A stretch of 64,000 nt of DNA from Terriglobia bacterium (lineage in GTDB: Bacteria > Acidobacteriota > Terriglobia > Bryobacterales > Bryobacteraceae): assembly GCA_020073305.1 (NCBI GenBank), contig JAIQFK010000006.1:186001-250000 (forward strand), given 5' to 3'. The number at the start of each line of letters is the position of its first letter. The first letter of the stretch is position 1. Of this stretch, positions 51,904 through 62,504 are shown one piece after another. The position numbers were made by a program, and so were the translations under genes. The notes beneath the pieces are model-generated. The model made no database searches. It was not told the origin of the DNA and saw only the letters and a program-made list of their open reading frames with translations.

Positions 51904-52012
51904 AGCTCTCCATTGTAGGCTGGTTCGACCCCCAGGCATCGCCGGCTGACAAAAACAGAATACGATAATTAGGGACCTGATTGGCTGTTTGGAATCGGAA
52001 GGAGAGCCTCCC

Positions 52013-52663
52013 ATGGCCATGTTGCGACGTTATTTCAGTCCTTTGATGCTGGCTCTGCTGATCGTAGTGGCGTGCTACGCCGGAGAGTTGCAGCCGATTG
52101 CGCTTCCAGCACCGCAAACGGATGCCGGCAAGCCATTGATGAACGCACTCCGGCTGAGGCAATCCAGCCGGGAATTTAGCGGCGAGAACCTTCCACTGCA
52201 AGTGCTGTCCAATTTGCTTTGGGCGGCATCCGGCGTAAACCGTCCGGATGCCGGCAAGCGCACGGCTCCCTCGGCATCGAACCGCCAGGAACTCGATGTT
52301 TACGTGGCCACTGCCGGCGGGGTGTACCTTTATGAGGCTAAGGAACACCGCCTGCAGCCCGTTCTAGCGGACGATATCCGGGCGCAGACCGGCACGCAGG
52401 CCTACGTCCGCGAGGCGCCTGTGAATCTGGTTTACGTGGCGGATTTCGCACGGATGGGATCGGAACCGGTCGAGGACAAAATCTTCTACTCAGCCTGTGA
52501 CACCGGGTTTGTCAGCCAGAACGTGTACTTGTACAGCGCCTCGGAGGGACTCGCGACGGTGGTTCGCGGATCGGTGGATCGATCCGCTCTCGCCAAGGCC
52601 ATGAAGCTGCGGGCGGACCAGCGCATCACCCTGGCGCAATCGGTGGGCTATCCGAAGAAGTAG
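52013..52663 (+). CDS. SagB/ThcOx-type nitroreductase-family protein, exported
   Basis: LMNALRLRQSSREFSGENLPLQVLSNLLWAASGVNRPDAGKRTAPSASNRQELDVYV. Confidence 0.88.
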   Translation: MAMLRRYFSPLMLALLIVVACYAGELQPIALPAPQTDAGKPLMNALRLRQSSREFSGENLPLQVLSNLLWAASGVNRPDAGKRTAPSASNRQELDVYVATAGGVYLYEAKEHRLQPVLADDIRAQTGTQAYVREAPVNLVYVADFARMGSEPVEDKIFYSACDTGFVSQNVYLYSASEGLATVVRGSVDRSALAKAMKLRADQRITLAQSVGYPKK

Positions 52664-52709
52664 CCGGCTTGCCTCGCACGGTGCTGCGCCATGTAGGATG
52701 GAGTAGTTT

Positions 52710-53051
52710 ATGGACAACACCTGTATCTACATCCAGAACCTGCGCGAGCGTGCGCGCATTCCGGAGAACGGCATCCTCAGCCAAACCCTTCAGGACGGTG
52801 AGGGTACGAAAGTCGTGCTGTTTGGCTTCGCCCCGGGTCAGGAACTTTCAGCTCACACCGCGCCTTTTCCTGCGATCATCACGATTCTCAAGGGTGAGGC
52901 GGTACTCAAGCTCGGGTCGGATGAGCACCAAGGGGTAGAGGGCACGTTCGCATACATGCCTCCGTACCTCGAGCATGGTATTCAAGCCAAGACCGAAGTG
53001 GTCATGCTGCTAACCATGATCAAGAGTCGCGGCGCGGCATCGGGAAGTTGA
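52710..53051 (+). CDS. Cupin-domain protein
   Basis: LFGFAPGQELSAHTAPFPAIITILKGEAVLKLG...YMPPYLEHGIQA. Confidence 0.85.
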   Translation: MDNTCIYIQNLRERARIPENGILSQTLQDGEGTKVVLFGFAPGQELSAHTAPFPAIITILKGEAVLKLGSDEHQGVEGTFAYMPPYLEHGIQAKTEVVMLLTMIKSRGAASGS

Positions 53052-53076
53052 GCTTGCGCCGGACATGGTGCAATAT

Positions 53077-56000
53077 CTATCGCGAAAAGGTATCGGAGGG
53101 CGAAGGGGCCGCCGGGTGATGATCCGCGCGTGATCCGGAAGCGCCGTCGGGGATTCCGCGGGGCGACTCCATGGCATGCTGGACAGCGGCGAAAAGCTCG
53201 GATGGGGTGATGGGCTTGGAAACGTAGTCATCCATGCCAGCGTTCAGGCAACGCTCCTCATCGCCTTTCATGGCGTGAGCCGTCATCGCAACGATCGGTA
53301 AATGAGCCCCAGTCCTCCGTTCCGTCTCGCGGATGACTGCGGTGGCTTCGAGCCCGTCCATCTCTGGCATCTGCACATCCATAAGCACCAGGTCAAAGCA
53401 CTGTTCCGCTAACGCTGCCAGCACTTCCCTTCCGTTTTCCGTGACCACGACCTCGTGCCCGTGCTTTTCGAGTAGTCGTACCGCGACCTTCTGATTCACC
53501 GTATTATCATCCGCAAGAAGGATGCGCAACGGTCTCATTCTGACGGCCTCGCCCGCGCTTGCTGGGTTCATCGAGCCGTCCAGAATGGCGGCCGCCGGCC
53601 GCGTCTCCGGCACGCCTAAACCGAAGCACGCCGTGAAGTGAGAAGTGGTTCCGTGGCCCACGTCGCTTTCCATCCAGATGCGCCCGCCCATCATCTCAAC
53701 CAGCCTGCGGGAGATTGCCAAACCGAGGCCGGTGCCGCCATACCGGCGAGCGGTCGAGCCGTCGGCCTGGGTGAACGCGTCGAAGATGATGGCCTGTTTC
53801 TCGGGAGAGATGCCGATCCCTGTGTCATGGACACTGAAATGCAGACTGGCGGATCCCGCCTCTGGCGACGTTGGTTCCACTTGCAAGGACACCTCTCCAC
53901 GCTCGGTAAACTTGACGGCGTTCCCCACCAGGTTTATGACGATCTGCCGCACGCGGCCGGGATCGCCCACCAACACGGCCGGCACATCCGGGTGGATGCG
54001 GCAGTCGAGTTTCAAGCCTTTTTCCCGCGCACGTAATGCCAGAGCCTTGAGGGCGGGCTCCAGGCTCTCTTGCAGGTTGAAGTCCACGGATTCCAGTTCA
54101 AGTTTTCCGGCCTCGATTTTGGAGAAATCGAGAATGTCGTTGATGATGGTCAGCAGAGCGTCGGCGGAAGACTTGATCACTTCGAGGTAATCCTGCTGCT
54201 CCGGCGTGAGTAGTGTGCCCAGGGCGAGTTCCGTCATTCCCAGGATTCCGTTCATGGGCGTGCGGATCTCATGGCTCATATTGGCGAGGAATTCGCTCTT
54301 CGAGCGGTTCGCCACTTCGGCGGCTTCCTTAGCTCTTTTGAGCTCAACCTCGGCTCGTTTACGCTCTGTCATGTCAACGCCCACGCCACCAATAAAACGC
54401 CGCCCCGAGGTCTCCATGGGAAACTTGAAAACCAGCCAGTCCCGTATCATCCCGTCGGGTAAAGGTATGGATTCGATGATCTCGTCCGCCTTGCCGCTAG
54501 AGAGGACGGCGAGATCATGCTCGCGATACCGCGTGGCATCGCCGGCGGCGAGGAAGTCGAAGGCGGTTTTCCCCACGACACGGGTCTCGAGGGCGCTCTC
54601 CAGCGGTCTGTTTGCATAAACGTACCGGCCGGCCTCGTCCTTTACATACGCGTAGATCGGGCTGTTGTCCATAAAGGCGGTGAAGCGCTCCTGGCTCTCG
54701 CGCAGCGCCTGCTCGGTTCGTTTCAGCGCGCTGATGTCCATCATGGCGCCAATCATGCGCACGGGCTTTTTCCAGGCATCCCGCAACACGTAACCGCGGT
54801 CGAAAACGAACGCGTAGGAGCCGTCTGCTCTGCGGCAGCGGTACTCGGCGGACCAGTGCTCCTCGCCGCTCTCAATGGCGGCGTTGATGCCGTACATGAC
54901 GCGCTCCTGGTCCTGGGGATGAATCAGATCGACCCACCAGTGGTTACCGGGCTCGACCTCGCCCGGCTTGTACCCGAAGAGCTTGTAAAAGCCCTCTCCC
55001 CACCAGCCTTGGTTGTTGGTGAGATTCCGGTCCCAAATGGCATCGTTGGTCGCGCGGGCGACATATTCGAAACGCTGTTCGAGCGCCGCCTCGCTCTCCA
55101 GGCGCCGCCGGATGACCTCCGTCTGGCGGCGCACGCGGCGCCGGAGGGCCGCCGCCCAGCCCAGCACCCCCAGAATCCCCACTCCGGTTGAGCCCAGCAG
55201 CGCCGCCGTATGCTTCGGCGTCCACCAAGGAGGGTGCTTCAGTACGACGACGTCATCGGCCGAGCGCAGCAGGAGCAGGAAGCCGTTTGGATCCCGATTC
55301 TCGTCTACCTGCGTCGCGCAGATACCGGTTAATTGCAGCGAGCTGCCATTTTCCAGACCCGACAGTGCGCGCCCGCCGGGAGAATAGTCGATTTCTGCGC
55401 CCAGGTTAATTTTGCCGTCCTGCAAAACCAGGACCTGCCGGCCCGCCCGCAGCGAAGTCTCGACGAGGCGCGCGGTCATCCGGATCAGTTCAGCATCGAA
55501 TGCCCCGGCGATAGCCTCCTCCGCAGTGACCGTTTTGGGAGCGGGCGGCGAACCCGTCCCAATTTTTCGAAAGACGGCATCCTGCAATATGGGTCCGTAT
55601 TCGCCCATCGCGGGAAACCCGACCACGTCAACCCGATCCCCGATTTGCAGCGCAGTCGCCTGCGTGGTCTTGACCAGCAGGCCGACGGTTTCATCGCGGA
55701 TGAAGAGCGACCGTCCCAGCCGCTGCAGCGTCACCACGCCTTGGACGCGCACGCGATGCTGGAACGCGCCGTTTCCGCCGGCGCGCATGATGCTCCGGAT
55801 GGTGCGCACGGGCGCATCGAAATGATCGCCGGAAGCCGGCTGTACGATGCGGATATCCGCCGGACTCGGAACCAGCACTTCCAGGGCGATGAATTGATCT
55901 CTCGCGTTGTAGAATCCACCGCACGTGCCGCGGATGCGGACCTGCGCGTCTACCAGTCCCGGCGGAACGATGGACGTAGCGGGTATATAGGCCTTGAATT

Positions 56001-56562
56001 GCACGGCGCCGGTGGTGATGTTGAGCATCAACCCGCCTTCATATGCGGTAGCCGTGCGCACCACCCCGTCGACCTCAATTCGCCGGCAGTCGTAGGCGCC
56101 CGAAATCAGCTCCTCCGCGGACAGCCGCACCGGCGCAGGAAGGCGACGGTCCGAAAGTACTCGAATCCTGGCCTGAATCACATCCACCGCAACGTCGGTA
56201 GCCTTGGTAAATCCCTCCACCTCCACGTACTGGCCGGGTCGCAGGGCCGGCTCCCTCGGAGGCGAGATGTAGATGGCTCGCGTGCCGTCCTGCACGAACA
56301 AGTCACCGTGCCGGTAGTCCGAGTAAGTGACCACGGCGCGCATCCGCGCGGGATAGCCCAGACGTGCTTGCTCGGGCGTGAGCCGTTTCAGTTGTTGGAT
56401 GCGCGTGAGTACCGGCAAGCTGGCAGCCGGCAACGGCCCACTAAAGACGATGTGGCCCAACAACAAAGGCAGGAAAGCAAGTGTACGGCGGCAGCGGGAA
56501 TGCGCGGTGATAGGGAGATGGCGCACGGATGTCGATTCCAGGCCGAGCCACACTCGACCCAC
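53077..56562 (-). CDS. Hybrid histidine kinase: periplasmic OB-fold-like sensor-TM-PAS-PAS-HisKA-HATPase-REC
   Basis: [23 protein letters not shown]-type His[39 protein letters not shown]; repeated [11 protein letters not shown] / [11 protein letters not shown] / [11 protein letters not shown] units. Confidence 0.92.
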   Translation of the reverse strand: MGRVWLGLESTSVRHLPITAHSRCRRTLAFLPLLLGHIVFSGPLPAASLPVLTRIQQLKRLTPEQARLGYPARMRAVVTYSDYRHGDLFVQDGTRAIYISPPREPALRPGQYVEVEGFTKATDVAVDVIQARIRVLSDRRLPAPVRLSAEELISGAYDCRRIEVDGVVRTATAYEGGLMLNITTGAVQFKAYIPATSIVPPGLVDAQVRIRGTCGGFYNARDQFIALEVLVPSPADIRIVQPASGDHFDAPVRTIRSIMRAGGNGAFQHRVRVQGVVTLQRLGRSLFIRDETVGLLVKTTQATALQIGDRVDVVGFPAMGEYGPILQDAVFRKIGTGSPPAPKTVTAEEAIAGAFDAELIRMTARLVETSLRAGRQVLVLQDGKINLGAEIDYSPGGRALSGLENGSSLQLTGICATQVDENRDPNGFLLLLRSADDVVVLKHPPWWTPKHTAALLGSTGVGILGVLGWAAALRRRVRRQTEVIRRRLESEAALEQRFEYVARATNDAIWDRNLTNNQGWWGEGFYKLFGYKPGEVEPGNHWWVDLIHPQDQERVMYGINAAIESGEEHWSAEYRCRRADGSYAFVFDRGYVLRDAWKKPVRMIGAMMDISALKRTEQALRESQERFTAFMDNSPIYAYVKDEAGRYVYANRPLESALETRVVGKTAFDFLAAGDATRYREHDLAVLSSGKADEIIESIPLPDGMIRDWLVFKFPMETSGRRFIGGVGVDMTERKRAEVELKRAKEAAEVANRSKSEFLANMSHEIRTPMNGILGMTELALGTLLTPEQQDYLEVIKSSADALLTIINDILDFSKIEAGKLELESVDFNLQESLEPALKALALRAREKGLKLDCRIHPDVPAVLVGDPGRVRQIVINLVGNAVKFTERGEVSLQVEPTSPEAGSASLHFSVHDTGIGISPEKQAIIFDAFTQADGSTARRYGGTGLGLAISRRLVEMMGGRIWMESDVGHGTTSHFTACFGLGVPETRPAAAILDGSMNPASAGEAVRMRPLRILLADDNTVNQKVAVRLLEKHGHEVVVTENGREVLAALAEQCFDLVLMDVQMPEMDGLEATAVIRETERRTGAHLPIVAMTAHAMKGDEERCLNAGMDDYVSKPITPSELFAAVQHAMESPRGIPDGASGSRADHHPAAPSPSDTFSR

Positions 56563-56597
56563 TCCCTCTATCGGCGGAAGCGACTAAATCCTATAGC

Positions 56598-57287
56598 TCA
56601 CCCCTGCCCGTAATACTTCTTCGAGCCGTGCTTGCGCAGGAAATGCTTGTCACGCAGCGCGTCACATAAGGGCTGCGCATCGGGGTTGATGGCGAGGGCG
56701 TGGTATGCCAGACAGGCGATTTCTTCCAGCACCACGGCATGGTGTGCGGCTTCGGCGGGTGTCCGGCCCCACGAGAACGGTGCATGGCCCGTGACCAGGA
56801 CGCCGGGTCTTGACATCGGGTCCACGCCCACGAAGCGCCGCACGATCACCTGCCCGGTATTCCATTCGTATTCGGATTTGATTTCGCCGGGCTGCATCAC
56901 CTCGGTGACCGGCACCGGGCCGTGAAAGTAGTCGGCGTGGGTGGTGCCAAGGCAGGGAATCTCGCGGCCGGCCTGCGCCCAGGCGGTGGCGTAGCGCGAG
57001 TGGGTGTGAACGATGCCGCCGATCGCCGGGAACGCGCGGTAGAGCGCCAGATGCGTGGGGAGGTCGGAGGACGGTTTCAAATCGCCTTCGACGACGCGGC
57101 CCTCGAGATCCGTGATCACCAGATGTTCGGGGCGCAGCGTCTCATAAGGCACGCCGCTCGGCTTGATGGCCACCAGATTTTCGTCACGCGAGATGCCGCT
57201 GGCATTGCCGAAGGTGTAGAGCACGAGTCCCCGGCGCACCACTTCCATGTTGGCTTCGTAGACTTCCGCGCGCAGAGATTCGAGCAT
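56598..57287 (-). CDS. araD: L-ribulose-5-phosphate 4-epimerase
   Basis: LVLYTFGNASGISRDENLVAIKPSGVPY...GGIVHTHSRYATAWAQAGREIPCLGTTHADYFHG...KYYGQG. Confidence 0.93.
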   Translation of the reverse strand: MLESLRAEVYEANMEVVRRGLVLYTFGNASGISRDENLVAIKPSGVPYETLRPEHLVITDLEGRVVEGDLKPSSDLPTHLALYRAFPAIGGIVHTHSRYATAWAQAGREIPCLGTTHADYFHGPVPVTEVMQPGEIKSEYEWNTGQVIVRRFVGVDPMSRPGVLVTGHAPFSWGRTPAEAAHHAVVLEEIACLAYHALAINPDAQPLCDALRDKHFLRKHGSKKYYGQG

Positions 57288-58870
57288 CAGGCCGCTTCCC
57301 GCACTTGCGCGGCGATGCGGCGCAGCGCCGGCAGCACGCCGCCGATTTCGATGGCTTCGGCATCCTTGCGGCCCATGGCAAAGTACAGGCGCCGGAAAAT
57401 GGGGAACAGCTCTTCGTAGATCGCCGCACCGCGCGCATCGGGCGCAACCGTCTTGTAGCGGGGGCAGAGCTGGTCCTGCGCCTCCTCCACGGTCTTGAAG
57501 GTTCCGGCCGCCAGAAACGCGAAGATGGCCGAGCCGAGGCTGGTGACCTCGCTCTGCGGGACCAGAATCGGCTTGTTCATGACGTTGGCGTAGATGTGGT
57601 TGAGCGTTTCGTTCTTCTGCGGAATGCCGCCGGCGTTGATGATGCGGCGCACTGCCACCCCGTGCTCCTCCATGCGTTCGAGAATCACGCGCGTGTGAAA
57701 GGCGGTTCCTTCGATGGCGGCGAAGAGTTCGTCCTGCGCCGTGCTGGTGAGACGCCAGCCGATGGTGACGCCGCCCAACTCCGGATTCACCAGCACCGTG
57801 CGATCGCCGTTATCCCAGGCGAGACGCAGCAGACCTGTCTCTCCGGCCCGGTAATGCTCGAGACCTTGAGAGAGCGCGGCCACAGTCAAGTTGGCGCGCT
57901 TGGCGATGGCATCGAAGATATCGCCGGTCGCCGACAGGCCCGCTTCGATTCCGGTGTAGCGCGGATGAATCGAGCCGGGTACCACGCCGCACACGCCCGG
58001 AACCAGCGCCGGCTGCTCGCTGATGGCCATGATGCAAGTGGACGTCCCGATGACGTTGACGACGTCGCCCAAGCGCACGCCAGCGCCGATGGCGTCCCAA
58101 TGCGCATCGAATGCGCCGACCGGAATCGGGATGCCGGGCGAAAGACCCAGACGCTCCGCCCACGCCGCGCTGAGCCGGCCGGCAATCTGGTCGGATGTGG
58201 CGTAACGGCCAGAAAGGCGCGATCCGATGCCGGCCAGCAGCGGGTCGACGGCGCGCAGAAAATCATCCGGCGGAAATCCGCCGAGCCCGCGGTTCCACAT
58301 CCACTTGTGGCCCATGGCGCAGATGCTGCGCGGTAGGGCTGCGGGGTCGGAGGCGCCGCACAGCGTAGCCGCCACCATGTCGCAATGCTCGAGCGCGGTG
58401 GCCATACGGTCGCGCTTCGCCGGGTTGTTCCGTAGCCAGTGCAGCAGCTTGGCAAAACCCCATTCGGAGGAATACACGCCTCCGCACCAGCGAATGGCTT
58501 CGAGATGGGTTTCGTGCGCCGCCGAAGTGATCTCGGCCGCTTCCCGCCATGCGCGATGATCGCACCACAGATAGTAATCGTCGAGCGGTTGCAGGTCCTC
58601 GCCTACCGGCACGATGCTCGATCCGGTGGTGTCGAGCGCGATAGCGGCGATCTCGCGGCCGTCGATGCCCGCCGCTTGGCGAGCCTGCTGCATAGCGGCG
58701 GCCAGCGCCTGCATGTGATCCGCGTGCTTCTGCGTGGCGTGTTCGGGATCTTCCTTCTTGCGCAGCAGAGAATATTCCGCGACGCCCGATCCCAGCCGGC
58801 CCTTCTCGCTGTCGAAGATCGAGACGCGGACGCTCAGCGTGCCGAAATCGACCCCCGCGACGATACTCAC
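57287..58870 (-). CDS. araB: Ribulokinase (FGGY family)
   Basis: VAGVDFGTLSVRVSIFDSEKGRLGSGVAEY...ALDTTGSSIVPV. Confidence 0.92.
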   Translation of the reverse strand: MSIVAGVDFGTLSVRVSIFDSEKGRLGSGVAEYSLLRKKEDPEHATQKHADHMQALAAAMQQARQAAGIDGREIAAIALDTTGSSIVPVGEDLQPLDDYYLWCDHRAWREAAEITSAAHETHLEAIRWCGGVYSSEWGFAKLLHWLRNNPAKRDRMATALEHCDMVAATLCGASDPAALPRSICAMGHKWMWNRGLGGFPPDDFLRAVDPLLAGIGSRLSGRYATSDQIAGRLSAAWAERLGLSPGIPIPVGAFDAHWDAIGAGVRLGDVVNVIGTSTCIMAISEQPALVPGVCGVVPGSIHPRYTGIEAGLSATGDIFDAIAKRANLTVAALSQGLEHYRAGETGLLRLAWDNGDRTVLVNPELGGVTIGWRLTSTAQDELFAAIEGTAFHTRVILERMEEHGVAVRRIINAGGIPQKNETLNHIYANVMNKPILVPQSEVTSLGSAIFAFLAAGTFKTVEEAQDQLCPRYKTVAPDARGAAIYEELFPIFRRLYFAMGRKDAEAIEIGGVLPALRRIAAQVREAA

Positions 58871-58871
58871 C

Positions 58872-60305
58872 TCAGTAGCCCTGCTCCTTGTGCCGGTAGA
58901 CGTTCCAGTTGAGATAGCGCGTGGCGGCCTCGTGCACGGCGGCGCTTACCGTCGAGAAGTTGGCGGCCACGTGATGCTCAAACCCGTTCGCGCAGATGTA
59001 GCGCAGCAGATCCTGCATGCGCGGGATCTTGACCACACCGGCGCCGCCGAAAGTCTCGAGCGGATCGTTGGTGAACATTCCCTCGCCCACGTAGCCGCGG
59101 ATGGAGCCGTCGCGGTCGTTGGTCGAAAACCGCGCGTAGGTCATGGGCCCGGCCTTCACGCGGCCCACGCAGGTGCCGAACGTGTTCTCTTTGCCCACCG
59201 TTCCCGCGATAATCTCCTGGAAGTCCATGCGCACGTCCTGGAAGAAGTGCTTCGGCAGGTTGCTGCAGTGGAAGCACACCGCCTTATCGGGATCGTCGCC
59301 GTAGTTATTGTTCCAGTCGAGCAGCGCGCTGGGAGTGCCCGAGGCCAGTTGCAGCGCATGCATGCCGATGACGCCGCAGATGTCGACCTCGCAGGCGCTC
59401 GACATCAGGTTATTGCTCATCATGCTCATCACGGTGCAGGGCACGACGCCGAAATATTCCTCCATCGAGGTCCAGCACTGGACGGCGCTGATGGCCACGT
59501 CGGTCTGTTGCATCCATCCATCCACCACCGCGCCCAGCTTGGCCATTTTCATTAGAGCCGAATCGGGAATGCCGCTTGTGGGAACGTATCGCTTGATTTC
59601 CGCCAGTTTCTGCTGCGGGGCGTCGTCGGAATCTTTCATGCGCTCGATGCGGCCCAGGATCTCAGACAGATCGATGGGCTCGATCGAGATGCCGTTGGCC
59701 TCGAGGATCTTCTCGCTGTAGCGCACCGTATTGAAGGCGGCCGGGCGCGCTCCGATCGCTCCCACGCGCAGCCGGCGCAGGCCTCGCACCACGCGGCAGA
59801 CCGCCGCGAACCAGTCGAGATCCTTCCGGAATAGATCGGAATCAGGCGTTTCGGTGTGGCGCGAGGTGAGCGAATAGGGAATGCCGTACTGCGCCAGATT
59901 ATTGCAGGCCGACATCTTGCCGCAGAAGCTGTCGCGCCTGTCGCGGATGGACATTTTTGACGGCGTGTCCGGCGTGGCCTGCACGAGTACCGGGACCGGT
60001 AAGTCAGCTGCCCGCAGAGTATCCGCGATGGCGCGCTCGTCGCCAAAATTAGGTAGCGACACGATGACGCCGGCGATCGCGTCGCGATTCTCCCGGAACA
60101 GCGCCGCGCATTTGCGCGCTTCCTCGCGGCTTTCCACGGCTCCGAACTTGGATTGCGTGGGATCGAGCGCCACGACCCCGAACCCGGCGTTGCGGATGGC
60201 CGCGATCATATCCTCCCGGCCGCTCGAGGCGAGATGATCGGGGAAAAAACCGCGGTTGCCGATAATCAGACCGAAGGTAAGAGGTTGCGGTGTAGTGCTT
60301 GTCAT
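58872..60305 (-). CDS. L-fucose/L-arabinose isomerase-family protein
   Basis: FGLIIGNRGFFPDHLASSGREDMIAAI...SCGKMSACNN-type region, EVDICGVIGMHALQLASG; directly upstream of araB/araD. Confidence 0.85.
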   Translation of the reverse strand: MTSTTPQPLTFGLIIGNRGFFPDHLASSGREDMIAAIRNAGFGVVALDPTQSKFGAVESREEARKCAALFRENRDAIAGVIVSLPNFGDERAIADTLRAADLPVPVLVQATPDTPSKMSIRDRRDSFCGKMSACNNLAQYGIPYSLTSRHTETPDSDLFRKDLDWFAAVCRVVRGLRRLRVGAIGARPAAFNTVRYSEKILEANGISIEPIDLSEILGRIERMKDSDDAPQQKLAEIKRYVPTSGIPDSALMKMAKLGAVVDGWMQQTDVAISAVQCWTSMEEYFGVVPCTVMSMMSNNLMSSACEVDICGVIGMHALQLASGTPSALLDWNNNYGDDPDKAVCFHCSNLPKHFFQDVRMDFQEIIAGTVGKENTFGTCVGRVKAGPMTYARFSTNDRDGSIRGYVGEGMFTNDPLETFGGAGVVKIPRMQDLLRYICANGFEHHVAANFSTVSAAVHEAATRYLNWNVYRHKEQGY

Positions 60306-60374
60306 GACCTGTGTCTCCAGGGCGCGAAGCGCCAGCAAGCCGGTATGATATGCCTCGACGCCGAAGTTGGCAAC

Positions 60375-60402
60375 TGAACGGGGATCCGTGAACGGGGATC
60401 CG
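60375..60402. repeat. Perfect tandem duplication 2 x TGAACGGGGATCCG
   Basis: Direct reading, 70-100 bp upstream of the isomerase start. Confidence 0.85.
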
Positions 60403-60518
60403 TACATAGGCCCAACTGCTTAACGCCGAGGCGGGGGAGGATGTTCTCTCTTCGGCCGCATGGCTCGTGTTCTGCTGCAACTCTTCCAGAGCCGTTCTCG
60501 GCCCCTATCAGGAATTTT

Positions 60519-61204
60519 GGTAGTGGGCTACTTTGAAATTTTCAAGCCAATTTGTGCGCTAGCGCGCGTTTCAAATAACTGCTCAGCAAACCATCGGCAA
60601 TCCGCCGACGTTCCTTAAGTGATGTCTTATCGTCAACGCGGTCAGCGTACAGTTTCGCCATGCCCAGAAAAGCGTTGAATGGAATCCTGCTGGTGACCTT
60701 TTCCTCCTCCACGAAGAAGATGTATTTCATTCGGAGGTCCTCCCCGTAATGCTTCCAGAACTTCAGATTCCGAGCCATGAGGTCGAAGAGAATCTGATAC
60801 ATGTTTCGGGGCGGCTTGATACCGATGGCCCAACAGACATGGTGGCACCAGCTCCGGTACTTCCTGGCCATGAAGCGTTGAGCACGCTTCGCAATAGGGG
60901 CTGTGACTAAGCCTGCAAATGACGAAATGGACGAACCGGCAATATATTTTGCCTCGATGAGCAGATCTTGGTTTTTTCGCCTCGCCTCAATATCCCATCC
61001 TCTCGTGTGAGTGGGGTGTGAGGGCTTGAGAAGGTCCCAATCAGCCTTCTGTTCCCCAAACCAGCGCATCAGGGGCTCAACCACAAGTCGGTCTTCTTTA
61101 TTCATGCGGATTCGTGGATTATAGCCTATGCCGCCTGTCTTTCCACGACAGGCTTACGCCGACGGTCAATGCCACGCTGTTAGGCCAACCAATAGCCCAC
61201 TACC
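60519..61204. mobile_element. 686-bp TIR element flanked by 8-bp target-site duplication
   Basis: GGAATTTT | GGTAGTGGGCTA ... TAGCCCACTACC | GGAATTTT: perfect 12-bp TIR (60519-60530/61193-61204), TSD 60511-60518 and 61205-61212. Confidence 0.8.
60542..61105 (-). CDS. PD-(D/E)XK nuclease-like protein carried by TIR element
   Basis: GWDIEARRKNQDLLIEAKYI (D-x(n)-ExK); only sizeable ORF within the element. Confidence 0.6.
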   Translation of the reverse strand: MNKEDRLVVEPLMRWFGEQKADWDLLKPSHPTHTRGWDIEARRKNQDLLIEAKYIAGSSISSFAGLVTAPIAKRAQRFMARKYRSWCHHVCWAIGIKPPRNMYQILFDLMARNLKFWKHYGEDLRMKYIFFVEEEKVTSRIPFNAFLGMAKLYADRVDDKTSLKERRRIADGLLSSYLKRALAHKLA

Positions 61205-61343
61205 GGAATTTTGCACCCGCCCGGTGAGGAATGAAGCGGCTAAGCTTCTCTGTGTTCTCTGCGATTCTCGGCGCCTCGGCGGTAATATAGTCTTTCGTTT
61301 CCTCGCTGCCTACGGATCAGGAACTGAAGGTCTAGAGGACTAC

Positions 61344-62504
61344 CTACAGCACCACCGGCTCTTCGAGCAGCCGTCGCTCGGCGAATCGTTCCAGGCCGAT
61401 GGCCTTTGTATCCACCACGTCGGAACAGCCCTTGAGAATCAGGTCCGCCGTGATGCGCCCGGTCGCCGGGGAATGCATCACGCCGTGGCCGCTGAATCCG
61501 TTGGCCAGGTACAACCCGCGCACGCCGGGCGCCGCGCCGATAATGCAGTGATGATCGGGCGTCATCTCGTAGAGCCCTGCCCAGGCACGGCGGGGGTTGA
61601 CCTCCACTTCCTCGAGACAGGGAAAACGGCTGACGCCGCGTGTCAGAATCTTTTCCACAAACGCGGGATCGAAGTTGGTGTTATAGCCGGGCTTTTCATC
61701 GGGATCGTTCCACGCCATGAGCAGGCCTAGACCCTCAGGCCGGAAATGGAACCCCGTGGCCATATCGATGGTCATGGGCGATTTTTGCGAGATCTTGCCA
61801 AATGGCTCGGTGGGTACGAGCATCCGCCGCATGGGCTCGACTGGCAGGTCGACGCCGGCGAATTTCGCGATCTGTGCCGCCCAGGCCCCGGCCGCGTTCA
61901 CCACCGTGCGCGTGGCCACGCTTCCGTTGGCCGTCCTGACGCCGGAGACGCCCGCGCTATCCACCTCGATTCCGGTCACTTCGACGCCGCGCCACAACCG
62001 CGCGCCGCGGTCGGATGCACGTAGCATGAAGCCCTTCATGACACTGTAGGGGTCCACGAAGCCATCCGTTGAGCAGAAGCTTCCGCCGACGATGCCGTCT
62101 GGTCGAATTTGCGGCGCCATGCGGGTCACGTCTTCAGCGCTGAGCAATTCCACCGCTTCGAGCCCCAACGCGGTCTGGCGTTCAAAATTCGCGCGCAGGT
62201 AATCCATGTGCCGCTGGGAGGTTGCGACGAACAGATAACCCTGGGGGCGGTAACCCGAAGGATAATCCATGCGCTCATCAAACGAGCGAAAGAACGGAAT
62301 GGAGTAGAGCGACATGCGGATGTTCACCGTCGTGGCAAACTGGGCCCGCACCCCGCCCATGCTCTTTCCCGTCGAGCCCTTTCCTTGCTGCGTTTCACGC
62401 TCGATTACCAGCACATCGCGGCAGCCGCCTTCGGTTAAATGCCAGGCGATGCTCGACCCCACAATGCCGCCGCCGATGATGACTACGTCAGCCGATTCAA
62501 TCAT
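61344..62504 (-). CDS. FAD-dependent amino-acid oxidase/dehydrogenase family (DadA/SoxB-like)
   Basis: SADVVIIGGGIVGSSIAWHLTEGGCRDVLVIERE...GSTGKSMGGVRAQF...GLYLANGFSGHGVMHSPATGRITADLIL. Confidence 0.9.
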   Translation of the reverse strand: MIESADVVIIGGGIVGSSIAWHLTEGGCRDVLVIERETQQGKGSTGKSMGGVRAQFATTVNIRMSLYSIPFFRSFDERMDYPSGYRPQGYLFVATSQRHMDYLRANFERQTALGLEAVELLSAEDVTRMAPQIRPDGIVGGSFCSTDGFVDPYSVMKGFMLRASDRGARLWRGVEVTGIEVDSAGVSGVRTANGSVATRTVVNAAGAWAAQIAKFAGVDLPVEPMRRMLVPTEPFGKISQKSPMTIDMATGFHFRPEGLGLLMAWNDPDEKPGYNTNFDPAFVEKILTRGVSRFPCLEEVEVNPRRAWAGLYEMTPDHHCIIGAAPGVRGLYLANGFSGHGVMHSPATGRITADLILKGCSDVVDTKAIGLERFAERRLLEEPVVL

